64,000 bases of DNA from Paractinoplanes durhamensis (GCF_016862175.1 NZ_BOML01000050.1:62001-126000); one strand, 5' to 3'; counted from the first letter of the stretch, positions 19,167-28,154 are shown. Numbers and translations are program-made. Notes: a model not told the origin generated them from the sequence alone.

Positions 19167-20036
19167 ATGAGTGTGCGCTTCGGAGTTTTCGTCCCGCAGG
19201 GCTGGAAGATGGACCTCGTCGAGATCGCCGACCCGGTCGAGCAGTACGAGGCGATGACCGCGGTGGCCAAGGCCGCCGACGCCGGCCCGTGGGATTCGAT
19301 CTGGCTCTACGACCATTTCCACACCGTTCCCGAGCCCACCATCAACTCGGTCTTCGAGGTCTGGACGGCGACCGCGACCCTCGCCCGGGACACCAGCCGG
19401 GTCAACATCGGCCAGATGGTCGGCTGCAACGGTTACCGCCAGCCGTCCCTCTACGCCAAGATCGCGTCGACGGTCGACATCGCCAGTCACGGCCGGCTCT
19501 ACGCCGGGCTCGGCGCCGGATGGTACGAGCACGAATGGAAGGCGTACGGCTACGAGTGGGCCGAGGTGCCGCAGCGGATGGCCGCCTTCCGCGAGGCCGT
19601 CGAGATCGTGCACCGGATGTGGACCGAGGAGCGGCCGGTCTTCCAGGGCAAGCACTACCGGATCGACGGCCCGATCAACGAGCCGAAGGGCGCCCCGAAG
19701 CTCTGGCTCGGCGGTGGTGGCGAGAAGGTCACCCTGAAGCTGGTCGCGCAGTACGCCCAGGGCAGCAACGTCGGCAACGGCAACCCCGAGGTGATCCGGC
19801 AGAAGCTGGCCGTCCTGCGCGAGCACTGCGACCGGCTCGGCCGCGACTACGACGCGATCGCCAAGTCGACCACCGTGGAGGTCGACCTGACCTGGTCGAA
19901 CGCGCAGGCGATCGCCAAGGTCGAGTCGGTCGTCGAGGCCGGCGCCGACTACGTCATCTTCTACATCCCGCGGGTGGCCTACGACCACGAGCCGCTGCAC
20001 CGCTTGGCCGCCGAGGTGCTGCCGCAGTTCGGCTAG
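19167..20036 (+). CDS. LLM-class F420-dependent oxidoreductase
   Basis: A 289-residue luciferase-like TIM-barrel enzyme of the short F420-type subgroup. It starts MSVRFGVFVPQGWKMDL and shows WDSIWLYDHFHTVPEP, GQMVGCNGYRQPSLYAK and GRLYAGLGAGWYEHEW, all strong subgroup features. Barrel-closing segments (PKLWLGGGGEKVTLKL) follow. The length and motifs indicate a deazaflavin F420-dependent hydride-transfer enzyme rather than an oxygenase. It stands alone as a transcription unit, divergent from the YCII gene with an 86 bp gap, and converges on the histidine kinase gene with 6 bases between stops. The substrate is unknown. Confidence 0.9.
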   Translation: MSVRFGVFVPQGWKMDLVEIADPVEQYEAMTAVAKAADAGPWDSIWLYDHFHTVPEPTINSVFEVWTATATLARDTSRVNIGQMVGCNGYRQPSLYAKIASTVDIASHGRLYAGLGAGWYEHEWKAYGYEWAEVPQRMAAFREAVEIVHRMWTEERPVFQGKHYRIDGPINEPKGAPKLWLGGGGEKVTLKLVAQYAQGSNVGNGNPEVIRQKLAVLREHCDRLGRDYDAIAKSTTVEVDLTWSNAQAIAKVESVVEAGADYVIFYIPRVAYDHEPLHRLAAEVLPQFG

Positions 20037-20042
20037 GGCCGT

Positions 20043-22970
20043 TCAGAGCGCCGGCAGGGAGACCGTGAACGTGCAGCCCCTGTCCGGCGCCGGCCCGGCG
20101 GTCAGCGTGCCGCCGTGCGCGTCCACGATCGCCTTGGTGATGGCCAGGCCCAGGCCGGTGCCCTTGATCCCCTGCTGCACCGCGTTGCTGGCCCGGAAGA
20201 AGCGGTCGAACAGGTGCGGGTACTGGTCGGCCGGGATGCCGATGCCGGTGTCGGTCACCTCGATCACCACGACGCCGTCGCCGACATCGGAGTTCGTCGG
20301 CGGCTCGTGCCGGACCGTCGCGGTCACCCGGCCACCGGCCGGCGTGTACTTCACCGCGTTCGACAGCAGGTTGTCCAGCACCTGCCGCAGCCGCACCGGG
20401 TCGGCCTGCACCAGTTGCTCCCGCGGCGCCGCCACCGTGACGGTCAGCTGCTTCGCGTCCGCGGCCGGCTGCAGCGCCTGCACGACGTCGCGGATCAGCC
20501 GGGTCACCGACATCGGCCGCGGCTCCAGGTGCAGCTGCCCGGCCTCCAGCCGGGCCATGTCGAGCAGGTCGTCGACCAGCGCCTGCATGTGCGCGCTGCG
20601 CCGGTCGATCACCTCGGCCAGATGCCGCTGGTCGTCGGAGAGCTCGGTGTCCTCCAGCAGCGTCTCCGAGTAGCTGCGGATCGCGCCGAGCGGATTGCGC
20701 AGCTCGTGGCTGACCAGCGCGACCAGTTCGTCCTTGAGCCGGTCGACCCGGCGCAGCTTCTCGTTCTGCGCCCGCTGGTCGACCAGCAACTTCTCGCGCT
20801 GCTCGGCCAGCACGTGCCGGTCGGTCACGTTGGTGCTGATCCCGTCGATCAGCAGCCGGCCGTTCTCCCGCCGCGGCATCGCCCGGGTCCACACCCACCG
20901 GTTCACCCCGTCCGGGCCGATCAGCCGGACCTCGTTCTCGGCCGGGCGGCCGGCCAGGACCTTCGCCACGAACGCGTCGTACTCCACCAGGTCGTCCGCG
21001 TGGACCCGGCCGTTCATCGCGGCCGCCATGTCCCACTGGATGGCCAGCCGCTCGCCGAACACGCCGCTGCCGTCCGGGCTCGCGTAGATCGAGCCGATCG
21101 TCCGGTCGGCCCGGATCTCGACCGTCCACACGTAGTCGTTGACCTGCTCGATCACCCGGTCGAAGTCGCGCCGCGCCGCCGCCAGGGCCAGCGCCAGGTC
21201 CTCCGTCCGGCGCCGCTCCACATACCGGCCGAGCTGAGCGCCGATCAACTCCAGCAGGTCGATCACGTCCGCGTCGCGGTCCTCGGCGGCCGCGCTGAAC
21301 AGCAGCAGCACCCCGAGGATCCGGTCGCCGGAGCGGACCGGCACGCCGAGCGCGCTGTGCAGCCCGGTCGCCCGGATCTGATCGGCCCGGATGAGCAGCC
21401 GCGGATCGTCGGCGACCTCGGTCGAGAACAGCTCCGCCTCGGTCGACCAGATGTGCCCGGCCAGGCCCACCCCGCGGTCCATGCTCAGCGGCCGGTCCTC
21501 GGCCAGCGGGCTCACGTCGTAGCCGGGCTCCACCCAGTGCCCGACCCGATTGATCACCCCGGCGTCCTCGTCGGTCTGCCAGAACTCGCCGTACACCCAG
21601 CCCAGCGCCCGGGCCACCGCCGCGAGGGTGCGCTCGGCCGCCTCCTCGGCGCTGGCCGCGTCGGCGAGGGCGCGGGCCACCGCGTACCGGACGTCCCGGG
21701 ACCGTTCGGCGAGGCGCTGGTCGGTGATGTCGTGCAGGGCCACCACCGCGCCGAGCCGGTGACCGTCGGTGGACTCGATGGTGCGGGCGTTCGCGTGGAA
21801 ATGATGCGGTGGCCGGCCGTGCGGGGCGACGACGATGTGCTGCCGGTCGACGGTCTCGCCGTGGAACGCCCGGACCAGCGGCAGCTCCTTCTCCTCGAGC
21901 GGGTCCCCGTCCGGGCCGTACAGGTCGTAGGCCACCGGCCAGTCGCCGGCCGGCACCGGCTTGGCGTCACCGCCGTGGATCTCCCGCATCGCGTGGTTGA
22001 ACAGGGTCAGCCGGCCGTCCGCGTCGCACGCGCCGACCCCCACGTCCAGGCTGTCCAGCAGGGTCTGCAGGAACGTCCGCTCGTACTCCAGTTGGCGGCG
22101 GTCGGCGGCCCGGTCGCTGATGTCGTGCAGGAACGCGTGGAACACCGACGCACCGACCTGCAGCGTCATCTCGATCGGGAACTCCCGGCCCGAGTTGTCC
22201 CGGGCGGTCAGCTCGATCCGGTGCCCGGCCAGCCGGGACTTCCCGCCGGCGCCGATCCGGGCCAGGCCGGCGGCGTGCGCGGACCGGAACCGGGCCGGGA
22301 TGATCAGGTTGGCGACCTGCCCGCCGAGCGCCTCCGCGGCGGAGTAGCCGAACAGCTCCTCGGCGGCGGCGTTCCAGGCCAGCACCGTCCCGGCGGCGTC
22401 GATCGAGACGTACGCGTCCTGGCAGGCGTCCAGCACCGTCTGCAGCCGCCGGGCGGTCGTCGCGTGCGTCCGCACCTCGGCCCGCATCGCGATCTCGGCC
22501 TCCGCGGCCGCCGCCAGATCCTCGACCAGCAGCATTTCCCGCGGCTCCCAGTCGCGCGGCTCGTCGTGCAGCACGCAGAACGACCCGAGTGGTTGCCCGT
22601 CGAGGCTGCGCATCGGGAACCCGGCGTACGCGATCACGCCGTCCTCGATCGCCGGATGCCCGGCCACCCGGTCGTCGGTGCGCGCGTCGGTGACCAGCAG
22701 CGGAGCATCGGTGTCGACGACCAGCCGGCAGAACGTGTGGGAGACGGCCGGTCCGGCCGACCCGGCCACCACCCGCCGATCGGCGGCGACCAGCGACACC
22801 TGGGCCCGGGAGGTGCGAAGCTGATGGGCGGCGGCCCGGGCGAGACGATCCAGTGACGGACTGGCGTCACCCTCGAGCAGACCGCTGTCGCGCATCCGGC
22901 GCAGCCGCGCCGCATCGCTCAGCCGCCCGTCCGCCCCCGTCGTGCTCGCTTGCGACCCCACTCTTTCCAA
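20043..22970 (-). CDS. Soluble multisensor histidine kinase (GAF-PAS-PAS-GAF-PAS-HisKA-HATPase)
   Basis: A 975-residue sensor kinase without an evident membrane segment. In order: a GAF domain at about 25-165, PAS at about 175-290 (DACQDAYVSIDAAGTVLAWN), PAS at about 300-420, GAF at about 430-595 (SALGVPVRSGDRILGVLLLF), and a PAS/PAC region at about 610-730. HisKA follows with the phosphoacceptor in LVALVSHELRNPLG, then HATPase_c (DNLLSNAVKYTP, KGTGLGLAITKAI). Cytoplasmic sensing of redox, light or ligands is likely from this layout, but no cofactor residue could be assigned. No response regulator is adjacent, so it is an orphan kinase. It is divergent from the aldehyde dehydrogenase at 23093. 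Confidence 0.93.
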   Translation of the reverse strand: MERVGSQASTTGADGRLSDAARLRRMRDSGLLEGDASPSLDRLARAAAHQLRTSRAQVSLVAADRRVVAGSAGPAVSHTFCRLVVDTDAPLLVTDARTDDRVAGHPAIEDGVIAYAGFPMRSLDGQPLGSFCVLHDEPRDWEPREMLLVEDLAAAAEAEIAMRAEVRTHATTARRLQTVLDACQDAYVSIDAAGTVLAWNAAAEELFGYSAAEALGGQVANLIIPARFRSAHAAGLARIGAGGKSRLAGHRIELTARDNSGREFPIEMTLQVGASVFHAFLHDISDRAADRRQLEYERTFLQTLLDSLDVGVGACDADGRLTLFNHAMREIHGGDAKPVPAGDWPVAYDLYGPDGDPLEEKELPLVRAFHGETVDRQHIVVAPHGRPPHHFHANARTIESTDGHRLGAVVALHDITDQRLAERSRDVRYAVARALADAASAEEAAERTLAAVARALGWVYGEFWQTDEDAGVINRVGHWVEPGYDVSPLAEDRPLSMDRGVGLAGHIWSTEAELFSTEVADDPRLLIRADQIRATGLHSALGVPVRSGDRILGVLLLFSAAAEDRDADVIDLLELIGAQLGRYVERRRTEDLALALAAARRDFDRVIEQVNDYVWTVEIRADRTIGSIYASPDGSGVFGERLAIQWDMAAAMNGRVHADDLVEYDAFVAKVLAGRPAENEVRLIGPDGVNRWVWTRAMPRRENGRLLIDGISTNVTDRHVLAEQREKLLVDQRAQNEKLRRVDRLKDELVALVSHELRNPLGAIRSYSETLLEDTELSDDQRHLAEVIDRRSAHMQALVDDLLDMARLEAGQLHLEPRPMSVTRLIRDVVQALQPAADAKQLTVTVAAPREQLVQADPVRLRQVLDNLLSNAVKYTPAGGRVTATVRHEPPTNSDVGDGVVVIEVTDTGIGIPADQYPHLFDRFFRASNAVQQGIKGTGLGLAITKAIVDAHGGTLTAGPAPDRGCTFTVSLPAL

Positions 22971-23092
22971 GTTCGGACAGAAACGTCAGAGGCTGAGCCG
23001 GTTTACGGAAGTCGTCGCTTCAACCTCTTGTCAGCTGCGGAATCAGTGGAAAGATGGGCCGGAAAGTGTCCGATCCTGTGTCTGGAGATGTC

Positions 23093-24526
23093 GTGACCGC
23101 CAAGTCCGTGCTGCACAACTTCATCGGTGGCGCCCCGGCGGCACCGGCCGAGGGCCGATACGAAGACCTGATCGACCCGGCCACCGGCGAGGTGTTCGCG
23201 TCCGCGCCGGTCTCCGGCAAGCCGGACGTCGACCGGGCCATGCAGGCCGCGTCGGGCGCGTTCGAGACCTGGCGCAACACCACGCCCAGCCAGCGCCAGC
23301 AGGCGCTGCTCAAGTTCGCCGACGCCATCGAGGCCCGCACCGACGAGCTCGTCGAGGCCGAGTCGCGCAACACCGGCAAGCCGCTCGGGCTCACCAAGAG
23401 CGAGGAGCTGCCGCCCGCGATCGACCAGATCCGCTTCTTCGCCGGCGCCGCCCGCCTTCTGGAGGGCCGCTCCGCCGGGCAGTACATGAACGGCTTCGAG
23501 TCCTACGTCCGGCGCGAGCCGATCGGCGTGTGTGCGCAGGTCACGCCGTGGAACTACCCGCTGATGATGGCGGTCTGGAAGATCGCGCCGGCGCTCGCGG
23601 CCGGCAACACGGTCGTCCTCAAGCCGTCCGACACCACCCCGGTCACCAGCGTCCTGCTCGCCGAGATAGCCAGCGAGTTCTTCCCGGCCGGCGTCTTCAA
23701 CGTGATCATCGGCGACCGGGACACCGGCCGGCAGCTGGTCAGCCACCCCACCCCGCAGATGGTGTCGATCACCGGCAGCGTGCGGGCCGGCATGGAGGTC
23801 GCCCAGGCCGCCTCCGCCGACCTCAAGCGCACCCACCTCGAGCTCGGCGGCAAGGCCCCGGTCGTGGTCTTCGACGACGCCGACATCGCGGCCGCGGCCG
23901 AGGCGATCGCGATCGGCGGCTACTTCAACGCGGGCCAGGACTGCACCGCCGCCACCCGCGTCCTGGTCTCGCCGGGCGCCTACACCGACTTCGTGGCCGC
24001 CCTCGCCGAGCAGGCCAAGGGCACCAAGACCGGCGCCGCCGACGACGAGGACGTGCTCTACGGGCCGCTGAACAACTCTCGGCAGCTGGACCGGGTGAAG
24101 GGTTTCGTCGATCGTCTGCCGGACCACGCCTCCCTCGACGCGGGCGGCGCCCGGGTCGGTGACCGCGGCTTCTTCTACTCCCCCACCGTCATCTCCGGCC
24201 TCCGGCAGAACGACGAGGTCGTCCAGGACGAAATCTTCGGCCCGGTCATCACCGTGCAGCAGTTCTCCGACGAGGACGAGGCGGTCCGCTGGGCCAACGG
24301 CGTGGAGTACGGCCTGGCGTCGAGCGTCTGGACCAAGGACCACGGCCGCGCGATGCGGATGACGCAGCGCCTGGACTTCGGCTGCGTGTGGGTCAACTGC
24401 CACATCCCGCTGGTCGCCGAGATGCCGCACGGCGGCTTCAAGCACTCCGGCCACGGCAAAGACCTTTCCGTGTACGGCCTGGAGGACTACACCCGCATCA
24501 AGCACGTGATGCACTCGCTCGACTGA
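23093..24526 (+). CDS. Gamma-aminobutyraldehyde dehydrogenase-like enzyme (PatD type)
   Basis: A 477-residue NAD-dependent aldehyde dehydrogenase. It carries IGVCAQVTPWNYPLMMAVWK, the catalytic Glu in THLELGGKAPVVVF, and the catalytic Cys in FNAGQDCTAATRVL. The C-terminal AEMPHGGFKHSGHGKDLSVY is characteristic of the E. coli PatD group, which oxidises 4-aminobutanal (1-pyrroline) to GABA. I prefer the GTG at 23093, preceded by GGAG at a 6-base spacing, over the ATG at 23054. The product then matches the length of the paralogue at 45202-46638. It belongs to the putrescine-to-GABA branch of this polyamine region. It is followed by a strong terminator hairpin. Confidence 0.88.
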   Translation: MTAKSVLHNFIGGAPAAPAEGRYEDLIDPATGEVFASAPVSGKPDVDRAMQAASGAFETWRNTTPSQRQQALLKFADAIEARTDELVEAESRNTGKPLGLTKSEELPPAIDQIRFFAGAARLLEGRSAGQYMNGFESYVRREPIGVCAQVTPWNYPLMMAVWKIAPALAAGNTVVLKPSDTTPVTSVLLAEIASEFFPAGVFNVIIGDRDTGRQLVSHPTPQMVSITGSVRAGMEVAQAASADLKRTHLELGGKAPVVVFDDADIAAAAEAIAIGGYFNAGQDCTAATRVLVSPGAYTDFVAALAEQAKGTKTGAADDEDVLYGPLNNSRQLDRVKGFVDRLPDHASLDAGGARVGDRGFFYSPTVISGLRQNDEVVQDEIFGPVITVQQFSDEDEAVRWANGVEYGLASSVWTKDHGRAMRMTQRLDFGCVWVNCHIPLVAEMPHGGFKHSGHGKDLSVYGLEDYTRIKHVMHSLD

Positions 24527-24537
24527 TCCCCTTTCTT

Positions 24538-24568
24538 GGAAGCCCGGCCCGAGGGGGGCCGGGCTTCC
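24538..24568 (+). terminator. Rho-independent terminator after the aldehyde dehydrogenase
   Basis: A perfect 13 bp GC-rich stem (arms 24538-24550 and 24556-24568) with a 5 base loop lies 11 bp after the stop codon. It is followed by GGTTTTCCC, a short T run on the plus strand. Confidence 0.8.
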
Positions 24569-24677
24569 GGTTTTCCCGCGGTTGACGGTCGGGGGCGGGG
24601 ATGACCACGCGCGACTGCGGGGCGGGTTTCATCCGTTCTGTTGACCCTGGTCAGCTTGGGGTGGGCGGATACTTGAG

Positions 24678-24710
24678 GGGAAGCCCGGGTCGAGGCGGCC
24701 CGGGCTTCCC
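24678..24710 (-). terminator. Hairpin after the saccharopine dehydrogenase-like gene
   Basis: A 12 bp perfect stem (24678-24689 with 24699-24710) with a 9 base loop lies 6 bp beyond the stop of the minus-strand gene. Its arm GGAAGCCCGG is shared with the hairpin at 24538, so the two convergent genes end in near-copies of the same stem. No real T-tract follows on the minus strand. Confidence 0.6.
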
Positions 24711-24716
24711 TAATTC

Positions 24717-25922
24717 CTACTGTTCCCGCATCTCCCATGGGGAGCCGTATTCTCGGAGCTTGTCGAGGAACGGCAGCGGGTCGAACGCCTCCGGGCCCAG
24801 CACGCCGGAGCCGTGCCAGCTTCCCTCGGCCAGCAGTTCCAGGGCGATTATTGGGTTTACCGCTGTTTGCCAGACCACGGCCTGGGCTCCGTATTCGCGC
24901 ATTGACCACTCGTTGTCTACCACGTGGTAGAGGTAGACCTCTCGGGGCTCGAAGTCCTTGCTCAGGCCTCGGACCACGGTGCCGGCGCAGGTTTTGCCGG
25001 TCATCTTGTCGCCCAAGGTTGCCGGGTCGGGCAGGACGGCTGCCACCACGTCTCGGGGGGAGACGCTCGCGTTGCCTACCTTGACCGGGTCGGTTCGGTC
25101 CAGGCCCAGTTTGTGCAAGGTTTGCAGGACCTCGATGAACTCTCGGCCCAGGCCGTACTTGAAGGTGACCCGGCCCGCGTCCACCCAGCGCGGGATCAGC
25201 AGGACCTCCTCGTGTTCCACGTGTACGCACTCGACCGGGCCGATGCCGCCGGGGAAGTCGAAGATCTCGGGCTCGCTCAGCGGGACCGTGGTGAACCAGC
25301 CGCGGCCCCTCTCGTAGATGACCGGTGGGTTCAGGCACTCCTCGATGGTGGTCCATACCGAGAACGACGGGGCGAACTCGTAGCCCTCCACCACCAGGTT
25401 GCCGCCGTCGCGGACGCCCACCTCGTCGATGCGGGAGAACAGGTGGTCGGCGGCGAACTTCGCGAAGATGTCCGAGAGGCCGGGCTCTACGCCGATGCCG
25501 ACCAGGGCCAGCCTTCCCTTTGCCGCCCAGGCGGACGCGGCGGCGAACTGCTCGTCGCCCAGCTTCACCCCGGTCTTGTGGAACGGGTCGTCGGGGTGTG
25601 GGTGGGACAGCGACATGGCCATGTCGAGGTAGTCGGCGCCGGCGGCGTAGGCGCCTTCGAAGACCGGCATGACGAATCTCGGATCCACCGCATTGAGTAC
25701 GTGCGTGATGGCGTGCTCTCGGCACAGCTTTGTTACCGCGGTGGCGTCGGAGGCGTCGATCCGCGCGGCCACGAAGCGGTCGTCGGCCACGGTCTCGACG
25801 ACGCGGGTGGCGCGGGACAGGTCGTAGTCGGCGACCACGTAGTGGCTGAAGAAATCGCGGCGGCAGGCGATGCCGGCCGCTGCGGAACCGACACCGCCCG
25901 CGCCGACACCCAGGACGCGCAT
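24717..25922 (-). CDS. Saccharopine dehydrogenase-family oxidoreductase
   Basis: A 401-residue member of the saccharopine dehydrogenase family, which also includes carboxynorspermidine dehydrogenase and homospermidine synthase. The N-terminal Rossmann motif is MRVLGVGAGGVGSAAAGIA. LNAVDPRFVMPVFEGAYAAG and GIGVEPGLSDIFAKFAADH are conserved family landmarks. The ATG at 25922 lies at the Rossmann strand; a 29-codon upstream extension is unsupported. It is divergent from the Lrp/oxidase operon and sits in a polyamine-catabolism region. A role in forming or splitting a secondary amine made from an amino acid or a polyamine is therefore a reasonable inference. The exact substrate is not evident. 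Confidence 0.85.
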   Translation of the reverse strand: MRVLGVGAGGVGSAAAGIACRRDFFSHYVVADYDLSRATRVVETVADDRFVAARIDASDATAVTKLCREHAITHVLNAVDPRFVMPVFEGAYAAGADYLDMAMSLSHPHPDDPFHKTGVKLGDEQFAAASAWAAKGRLALVGIGVEPGLSDIFAKFAADHLFSRIDEVGVRDGGNLVVEGYEFAPSFSVWTTIEECLNPPVIYERGRGWFTTVPLSEPEIFDFPGGIGPVECVHVEHEEVLLIPRWVDAGRVTFKYGLGREFIEVLQTLHKLGLDRTDPVKVGNASVSPRDVVAAVLPDPATLGDKMTGKTCAGTVVRGLSKDFEPREVYLYHVVDNEWSMREYGAQAVVWQTAVNPIIALELLAEGSWHGSGVLGPEAFDPLPFLDKLREYGSPWEMREQ

Positions 25923-26154
25923 GAGAAACACACCTTTCGTGTTATAGCGGTCTCCAGATCTACTGAAACCGTGCCCCAGCAGCCTGCTCACGACCGAAAC
26001 CCTTGTCAATAGCGATCAACTCTGCGATAAACGCAGTTGCCACGTCGGTTCGGAAGGGATGTCCAGTGCTTGATCGGTACGGATTCCATTGATCACGGCA
26101 AACCGGACGAGCGATTCCATTGCCGTCGCTCCGCACCCGGGGAAGAATCGCGGC

Positions 26155-26613
26155 GTGAGCGCGGACCTGGCACTGGATCAGATCAACAAGCAGATCATCG
26201 AGCACCTGCAACGCGACGGCCGCATGTCGTACGCGACGCTGGCCAAGGAGATCGGCCTCTCCGAGGCGGCGGTCCGCCAGCGGGTGCAGCGGCTGCTCGA
26301 CGGCGGGCTGATGCAGATCGTGGCGGTGACCGACCCCCTCACGCTCGGCTTCGCCCGGCAGGCGATGGTCGGCCTCAAGGTGAACGGCGACCTGCGGGCC
26401 ATCGCCGACGAGATCGCCGCCATCCCCGAGGTCGACTACGTGGTGATCTGCGCCGGCGGCTTCGACCTGCTGGTCGAGCTGGTCTGCACCGACGACGAGC
26501 ACCTGCTCGACCTGCTCAACGAGAAGGTCCGCCCGATCAAGGGCGTCACCTCGTGCGAGACGTTCATGTATCTGAAGCTGGCGAAACAGACCTACGCATG
26601 GGGTACGCGATGA
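26155..26613 (+). CDS. Lrp/AsnC-family transcriptional regulator
   Basis: A 152-residue Lrp-type regulator. The N-terminal helix-turn-helix is around residues 5-55 (MSYATLAKEIGLSEAAVRQR). The C-terminal RAM ligand-binding/oligomerisation domain runs from about 70 to 145 (VDYVVICAGGFDLLVELVC). GTG at 26155, behind GGGGAAG, gives the normal family length; an ATG at 26089 would add 22 atypical residues. Its stop overlaps the start of the FAD oxidoreductase (ATGA). The saccharopine-dehydrogenase-like gene diverges across a 232 bp gap. Probable local control of amine catabolism in response to an amino acid or amine. In related actinobacteria an Lrp gene commonly sits beside such oxidases. Confidence 0.92.
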   Translation: MSADLALDQINKQIIEHLQRDGRMSYATLAKEIGLSEAAVRQRVQRLLDGGLMQIVAVTDPLTLGFARQAMVGLKVNGDLRAIADEIAAIPEVDYVVICAGGFDLLVELVCTDDEHLLDLLNEKVRPIKGVTSCETFMYLKLAKQTYAWGTR

Positions 26614-27881
26614 CCGCACCGTCCTACTGGTTGCACTCCCTCGGCCCGGTCACGCCGCGGCCGCCGCTCGGCGGCGACCTCGAGGTGGACGTGGCGATCG
26701 TCGGGGGTGGCTACACCGGGCTCTGGACGGCGTATTACCTGTCGCAGGCGGCCCCGCAGCTGTCGATCGCGATCGTCGAGGCGGAGTACTGCGGTTTCGG
26801 CGCCTCCGGGCGCAACGGCGGGTGGGCGTCCGGCCTGTTCCCGGTGTCGGAGGCCAAGCTCACGCGCCGCTACGGCGCTTCCCGCGCGGCGGCGATGCAT
26901 GCGGCATTGGCGGGTGCGGTCGACGAGGTGGGCCGGGCCGCGGCGGCCGAGGGCATCGACTGCGACTACGCCAAGGGCGGCACGATCACCCTGGCCCGTA
27001 CGCCCGCGCAGCTGCGCCGGCAGCGTGGCTCGGCCGGCTTCCTGGACGCCGAAGCGGCATCCGAGATCTGCGGCGCCGAGGGCGTGCTCGGCGGCGTCTA
27101 CAGCCCCGACTGCGCGGCCCTGCACCCGGCCAAGCTGGTGCGCGGGCTCGCCGCGGTGGTCGAGGCCCGCGGCGTCCGGATCTTCGAGGGCACCCGGGTC
27201 CGCAGCATCGCCCGCGGCGCCGTCGACACCACCCACGGCCTGATCAAGGCCGGCACCGTGGTCCGCGCGCTGGAGGGCTACACCGCCCGGCTCGCCGGCC
27301 ACCGCCGGGCACTCGCCCCGGTCTACTCGCTGATGATCGCGACCGAGCCGCTGCCCGAGTCGAACTGGGAGCGGATCGGCCTGCGCCGCCGGGAGACCTT
27401 CTCCGACGAGCGCCACATGGTCATCTACGGCCAGCGGACCGCGGACGACCGGCTCGCGTTCGGCGGGCGGGGCGCGCCCTACCACTTCGGGTCACGCATC
27501 GAGCCGTCGTACGACCGGGTGCCCGGCGTCTTCGACAGCCTGCGCGACACGCTCACCGAGATGTTCGGGATCCGCCCGGAGATCGCCCACCGCTGGGGCG
27601 GCCCGCTCGGCATCCCCCGCGACTGGATGCCCTCGGTCGGCCTGGCCGACGGCATCGCGTGGGCGGGCGGCTACGTCGGCGACGGGGTCGCGGCGGCCAA
27701 CCTCGCCGGGCGTACGCTCGCCGACCTCATCGCCGGCACCGACAGCGACCTGACCACCCTGCCGTGGGTCGGCCACCGCTCCCGCCGCTGGGAGCCGGAA
27801 CCGATCCGCTGGATCGGCATCAACGCCGCCCTGCACGCGACGACCCTGCGCGACGCGCTGGAGCGCCCGCGAGTGTCCTAG
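26610..27881 (+). CDS. FAD-dependent amine/amino-acid oxidoreductase (PuuB/DadA-like)
   Basis: A 423-residue DAO-superfamily flavoprotein. The dinucleotide motif is VDVAIVGGGYTGLWTAYYL near residue 30, followed by FGASGRNGGWASG, a phrase characteristic of the PuuB (gamma-glutamylputrescine oxidase) group. The C-terminal FAD loop is WAGGYVGDGVAAANLAGRTL. The start chosen is the ATG at 26610, which overlaps the Lrp stop (ATGA); an in-frame ATG lies 12 bases earlier. It likely deaminates a primary amine or a glutamylated polyamine to the aldehyde that the PatD-like dehydrogenases oxidise. No glutamate-polyamine ligase (PuuA-like) is present in the window, so the free amine may be the substrate. 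Confidence 0.88.
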   Translation: MTAPSYWLHSLGPVTPRPPLGGDLEVDVAIVGGGYTGLWTAYYLSQAAPQLSIAIVEAEYCGFGASGRNGGWASGLFPVSEAKLTRRYGASRAAAMHAALAGAVDEVGRAAAAEGIDCDYAKGGTITLARTPAQLRRQRGSAGFLDAEAASEICGAEGVLGGVYSPDCAALHPAKLVRGLAAVVEARGVRIFEGTRVRSIARGAVDTTHGLIKAGTVVRALEGYTARLAGHRRALAPVYSLMIATEPLPESNWERIGLRRRETFSDERHMVIYGQRTADDRLAFGGRGAPYHFGSRIEPSYDRVPGVFDSLRDTLTEMFGIRPEIAHRWGGPLGIPRDWMPSVGLADGIAWAGGYVGDGVAAANLAGRTLADLIAGTDSDLTTLPWVGHRSRRWEPEPIRWIGINAALHATTLRDALERPRVS

Positions 27882-27888
27882 GTGGACT

Positions 27889-28077
27889 ATGCGCTACCAC
27901 AGCCAGGTCGCCACCAAGCAGACCCGCCGCTCCCGGGCCGAGACCACCCGCTTCTTCGACGGCCTCGACCTGGTCGAGCCGGGCGTCGAGCAGTGCCACC
28001 GCTGGAAACCCGCCCCCGGCGCGGACACCACGCGCGACGTCAGCGGCTGTGCCGCGGTCGGCCGGAAAACCGCGTGA
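27889..28077 (+). pseudogene. C-terminal remnant of a SAM-dependent methyltransferase (DUF574/PF04672 family)
   Basis: A 62-codon frame whose middle (TRFFDGLDLVEPGVEQCHRW) and end (AAVGRKTA) match the last 60 residues of the actinobacterial methyltransferases of PF04672. Those end in FFDGLELVEPG...RWRP...VGRKP. The Rossmann domain with the SAM site is absent: the preceding sequence is the oxidoreductase gene. It begins 7 bp after that stop. This is therefore a decayed tail rather than a complete small gene. Whether it is translated is unknown. Confidence 0.75.
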
Positions 28078-28109
28078 CCCGACTCCCCCGGCGGTGGCAT
28101 GCTGAAGCC

Positions 28110-28154
28110 ATGACGTCGCTTTCCTTTACCCGGCCCCTTTCGGTGACCGGCTGA
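28110..28154 (+). other. Possible 14-codon leader open reading frame before the PheS-related gene
   Basis: A short frame encodes MTSLSFTRPLSVTG and ends 20 bp before a GC-rich hairpin followed by TTTT. The next gene is an aminoacyl-tRNA-synthetase relative. The arrangement resembles a leader/attenuator. The peptide holds only one Phe and no run of a regulatory residue, and its ribosome site is weak, so the call is tentative. Confidence 0.3.
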
